Part shown: piece by piece, positions 60,366 through 64,000 of the stretch | Layout of the letters: each line of letters starts with the position of its first letter | Numbering within the stretch: position 1 is the stretch's first letter | Assembly (NCBI GenBank): GCA_019722365.1 | Contig: JADFUC010000552.1 | Span: 62,001-126,000 of the forward strand | Source of the DNA: Lithospermum erythrorhizon | Lineage: Eukaryota > Streptophyta > Magnoliopsida > Boraginales > Boraginaceae | Length of the DNA: 64,000 nucleotides | Reading direction: 5' to 3' | The notes under the pieces: generated by a model | Database searches by the model: none | What the model was told of the DNA's origin: nothing | Seen by the model: the letters and a program-made list of their open reading frames with translations, nothing else | Made by a program: the position numbers and the translations under genes

Positions 60366-60795
60366 TACTGCTTTGGAATTAACTGACCCGCAATTTTTTC
60401 TAATGAAATAACTTTTTATTAATAGTTCAAATAGGTAGTTTAAAACAATGACCTTTTCGCAACAATTAATACCGTACAAACGGACAAATATGATAAAATG
60501 AAGTGCGTCTGAGGTCAAGAGGAGGCCACACCAAAGTCAGCCGGGGGAGATGACAAGAGGCCTAGATATTGCGTTGAGGAAGAAGAAGAACGCCGGAACA
60601 GAACAACAACAAGAAGTCAAGGAGAAATTTGAAAATGAAATTCCTTGAAAATGGTGGCACAAATACGAGACAAGACGACATGTCACGTCGATGAAGGCGG
60701 CAATGACCAGATGCCCAGGTAATCTCTTTGTTCGATATCTAGATGAGGCTAAACTTAGTAAATTTTGTATGTTTACTAGTGAATGGTATCCGGAT
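60366..60795. other. No recognised gene
   Basis: Purine-rich stretch at 60510-60640 without a stable frame. Confidence 0.3.
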
Positions 60796-63450
60796 TGTAA
60801 TAACCCGCTGCGTTGAAAGAAAAATTAAAATGTTTCGATTCGGCGGTGGGACCCATTGATAGTATAAATAATTTTGATGATAATAATATTATTTAAGTAA
60901 ATTATTTGAGCGAATTACATTTATAATTTAGTAGTTTTTGCCATGGAAAAATTTTATCTTTAGGTCGGGTTCGTTGAGATTTAGAATGCGATGGCGGAGA
61001 AATTAGCAAGGAAACGAGCGGGACTCGGAGTCTTTTAAATATCTATCCGTACTTATCTTCCATCGTCACCCAGCCTTCATCTTCTTCTTCTTCTTTCATG
61101 ATAGGGCGAGATTCACCCTCCCCCATGAAAATTTCTTCTTCCACGTTTCTCTTTTCGATTGTCGCTCAAACTCGAATGCGTTTGTAGAATATGTTCTCCC
61201 ATCCTTCTCTTCGAGGTTTAAAGGTATGAAAGTTCAAGTTTTGAGATATTTCTTCGGTTTTTGACATAGTTGACTTTTAGTTGACATTTCCATAATTCAA
61301 TTTTATGATGAATCTTAGTTGGTTATAGGGTTACATGATGTATATAAGTGATGAATTAAGCTGATTTAGAATTCGTTTGAGGATGTTGTGGTCGAGTTGA
61401 CTTTTTCTAGGTTTCGGTTGACTTTTGGGGTGATAATTTTATAAGACTTTAAATGTGTAGGGAGTTTAATTGGGACCTTATTGTAGCTATTGTGAGGCTA
61501 AATCGGTGATTAAAAATTGATTAAAGCGATTAGGTTGAAAAAGTAATATTTTTCAAGTTGAGATATAATTGATATTTTTGAATTATAGATTGTTAATTAG
61601 GGACACATTGATTAACTAGAATGGCTTATAAGTTAATTTGTAATGATAAAGTAATAAGATGGAATTTTTGCGAGAGCGATTTGGTTGTGTCAGGGGATTA
61701 TAATTGATAGTTTACCCGTCGTGTTAGGCCAGTTTAGAAATCGTTCCGATTAGAGTTGGTAATGTTTGATACAGAGCGTGGTGCTGGTATTGGATTCACG
61801 GTATACTTTGCAGATTGTTGTTAGGCCTTGACCGGCGGGAAGGGGGCGTTCGTTATTAAGTTTTTATTGAGGACTTTGTGATAGCTAGTAGAGGTGATGC
61901 TTATCTACGCGGGTGTTACTTGCGTACTTACCTTACATTGTGTGGAGCATGTTATTGTGTTATGATTATGTAGAATGATATGCATTATCGCTGGTGTTAT
62001 GATTCCGTGAGAATGATATGATTATGTGTGGTCGTTGTGAGGCCATGATATGATTATGTGATTATAATGCGTAGCGTTGAAGATTGTTTGAGGTAAGTAA
62101 TAGCTTGAACTCGAGCTTATATTTCGATTTACGTAGCATGCAGAAGCACTTTTGTATTCTTGTGGCTTGTCGGCGACATGTATTTCTGTGGCCTTGTCGG
62201 CGATTGTGTTGACTTCTGATTGTGAGATGTTTAGGCGTATTGCTTGGATATTGTTTGGGAGTAGAGTAGATGGTTATTGAGTGATGGTTAGAGTTATGTA
62301 TGACTTGAGGGTGACTTGAGTATTAGGATATGACCACAGAATTGGGATAGTTATGGGTTAGGTGACTCTTTTAAGGCGTTGTGTACTAGCTTTATAAGTG
62401 TTCGGTATAAGAGCGTTGATATCGGTTTTATACGTCGGTATAAGGCGTTGATAATGTCGACTTTATCGTCATTATAAGGCGTTATTATTATCGACTTTAT
62501 GCGTCGGTATAGGCGTTGTTTATCCAACTTGCTCGTCGGTGTAAGGCGTTGTTTATCAGCTTTATACTTGATTATAAGGCGTTGTCTATCGGCTTTTATA
62601 TTTACCGGTATAAGGCGTTGTAGATTAAGCGGGTTGAGCATGTGCATCGAGGGATTAGAATCCGGATGGTATCTAGTTGATAGTGATTGATGACTAGAGT
62701 ATAGTTTTGTTGGGTCTCTTGTATTTGTAATTTCATGTGGTTTGAGTATGATCTTTATTTGAGTGAGTTGTATTCTGTTATTGAGACCTTATATTCTATG
62801 TTATGCCATGTGATGTATGAGAATTTTCTTTGTAAGTATAAAATATGGTCTTCTTGAGTAGTCCGGGTTATATATATCTATATATCTGTATTTGACTAAA
62901 TATGTTAATTTGTTGTGTCGTGGCGTATGGTTTAAGTTTCACCACGATTGTTGGAGTTTCACTAAGCTTCGAGCTTTACACCACACCGTTTTAGGCGTTC
63001 ATTTGTGGGAGTTCACGGGCAGCTAGTTGAGCAGGGAGGCGTGCGGTATTCAGAGGGAGCTAGAGTGAGCATCGGGTGGCAAAGGATCCTAGCGGTGTAT
63101 TGATTTGATGTGTTGTCAAGCTGTTTTTGATTGTTGTACTTTATTTTCAAACTTTAGCCTTAATCGGCGGTTGTGTTTGTATTCGATGCGATCTTTACTC
63201 TCTTTTGTAGCCTTGCCGGCATTACTGTTTATTTGGGATATGTTGTATATATATATATGGAGTTGGTTGGTTAGATATCACCTGATGGATTGTAAATTTT
63301 TAAACTGTGATTATTTTGGAAATATTAAATGTAATCAGATTTTTGAATGAAATGAGTAGTTTTTAAGCGGAATTAAGTCCATCGATTTAGTGATTTTAAT
63401 TGTTCGGATTATAATGACTCGCCTCAGGCGGCTGGGGCGGAATAGATTAA
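60796..63450 (+). mobile_element. Gypsy LTR, family B (copy 4)
   Basis: Starts TGTAATAACCCGCTGCG and ends near GGGGCGGAATAGATTA, 2.65 kb, aligning along its length with 48193-50828. No PBS follows, so it is a solo or truncated LTR. Right-hand flank is a Cassandra-type sequence. No matching target duplication seen. Confidence 0.75.
62385..62625. repeat. Hairpin minisatellite inside LTR family B (copy 4)
   Basis: Six to seven short units of about 38 bp: TTTATACGTCGGTATAAGGCGTTG followed by a variable AT-rich filler. Unit length is half that of copies 1 and 2, but the TATAC/GTATA hairpin arms are kept. Confidence 0.8.
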
Positions 63451-63486
63451 TTTAAGTGGGGGAGGTTGTAGCCTCGATCGCAAAAA

Positions 63487-63520
63487 TGTGTATGTGTGTG
63501 TGTGTGTGTGCGTGGTGTGT
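63487..63520. repeat. (GT)n microsatellite
   Basis: Mostly GT repeats within the Cassandra-type LTR. Confidence 0.9.
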
Positions 63521-63562
63521 GATATGTTTGATAAGATTTGATTAGTACTACTCGTATCGTCA

Positions 63563-63650
63563 AGATGCATCTTCTTTTAGGAGCTCATCTCTTAAGAACT
63601 CGATGTTAAGCGTGCTTGACACAGGGTGGTGCGGGATGGGTGACCTTGAA
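63563..63650 (+). promoter_or_regulatory. 5S rRNA-like internal promoter (Pol III)
   Basis: GTTAAGCGTGCTTG (63605-63618) matches box A of plant 5S rRNA genes and GGGATGGGTGACC (63633-63645) matches box C, with the right spacing. The 5' third is only weakly 5S-like (GATGCATC, AAGAACTC). It is a 5S-derived part of the Cassandra LTR rather than a functional 5S gene. Confidence 0.75.
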
Positions 63651-63777
63651 GTTTCTCGGTGAGCACGTGAGTGAGGACAAAAACGTCTTTGGAAAGACTT
63701 CATGGTGGTTTGTGAGGCCCGGTCAGCCCAATCCCAATAGCATCTTAGGCTTGGGTGCGCCGGGCAGGGCCGTTACA

Positions 63778-64000
63778 CGGAATATAGTTATGAAATTCTA
63801 TAAGTCGATGGCAATGGATCGTAAGGCAAATATAGATAATGGTGAACCTATGATAGAACTTAGTTTTAATGTTAATGGTGTAGAAGGGATGATGTAGGAA
63901 TATTTGACAACGTTATTTGAAATGACTATGCGTAGGGGCGTAAATTGTTTAGAGGATTATCAGATGAGGGGTGGTGTTCGAATTGGCCCCTGTCGAGCAA
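63778..64000 (+). pseudogene. Coding-like frame running off the window
   Basis: One frame reads MKFYKSMAMDRKAN, then IELSFNVNGVEGMM, one stop at 63895, and resumes EYLTTLFEMTMRRG to the window end. A single interruption in 220 bases suggests former coding sequence. I do not recognise the family. Confidence 0.3.

Larger units (their letters stand above)
63457..63777 (+). mobile_element. Cassandra-type TRIM LTR with preceding polypurine tract
   Basis: A GTGGGGGAGG polypurine run (63457-63465) precedes TGTAGCCTCG; the LTR-like unit ends GGGCCGTTACA at 63777, about 311 bp. It carries a 5S rRNA-like region, the hallmark of Cassandra terminal-repeat elements, which have no coding sequence. Only one LTR is present; the partner and PBS are missing. 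Confidence 0.65.

Noticed and set aside
63563..63650. Functional 5S rRNA gene
   Set aside because: Only boxes A and C are well matched; the 5' part is diverged, there is no tandem array, and it lies in a Cassandra-type LTR.

Overview
The window is nuclear DNA of a flowering plant, most likely a eudicot. It is AT-rich, full of long-LTR retrotransposons, and carries one recognisable host gene end: the first exon of a VAC14 homologue on the minus strand at the left edge (189-278, gene body off the left side). The rest is almost entirely transposable elements in successive layers. Nearly every element reading frame is broken by stops and frameshifts. Age explains this, but base-level assembly errors could contribute and cannot be separated by eye.

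Layout. 1-460: VAC14 intron 1 (partial), exon 1, leader and TATA box. 1507-14799: one Ty1/copia element on the minus strand, with PBS, PPT, integrase and reverse transcriptase remnants. Each of its two LTRs has been split by a different gypsy solo LTR (2355-4865 and 10844-14005). 14805-20780: mostly unassignable AT-rich DNA with a probable SINE. 20783-24108: a minus-strand copia element that keeps gag but has no pol (a TR-GAG-like structure), next to a duplicated host segment and a third related LTR. 25941-26820: a small copia remnant keeping only RNase H. 26960-27890: an exceptionally long imperfect (AAT)n tract. 28411-30440: a DNA-transposon-like block with short inverted ends and a broken FAR1-type DNA-binding domain. 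30934-37740: a plus-strand copia with gag but no pol, split by a minus-strand solo LTR that is itself split by a plus-strand 3.1 kb solo LTR. 37745-43369: a foldback MITE of about 0.6 kb with 265 bp arms, into which two gypsy solo LTRs inserted. 43855-43951: a tRNA-derived SINE with a 15-16 bp target duplication. 44589-52175: a mosaic gypsy chromovirus (two LTR heads, RT-RNaseH-INT-chromodomain, a full 3' LTR of one family, then the tail of another). 52176-58443: a full-length-order but decayed plus-strand copia. 58452-59640: an unidentified minus-strand coding remnant. 60796-63450: another gypsy LTR. 63467-63777: a Cassandra-type LTR with a 5S rRNA-like promoter region. 63778-64000: a short coding-like frame running off the window.

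At least six LTR families are distinguishable. For cross-reference I call the gypsy ones A (3.1 kb), B (2.5-2.65 kb, four copies), C (2.4 kb), E (2.2 kb) and F (3.2 kb). A, B and C share a TG(T)AATAACC-type start and a GTTACA-like end, and the chromodomain in the one pol copy suggests Tekay/Del-like chromoviruses. The excess of solo LTRs over intact elements points to removal by LTR-LTR recombination. I found no CRISPR array, rRNA operon, tRNA gene or bacterial-type system. The most interesting material is structural: hairpin-forming minisatellites inside LTR family B, the LTR mosaics, the gag-only elements and the nested foldback element.
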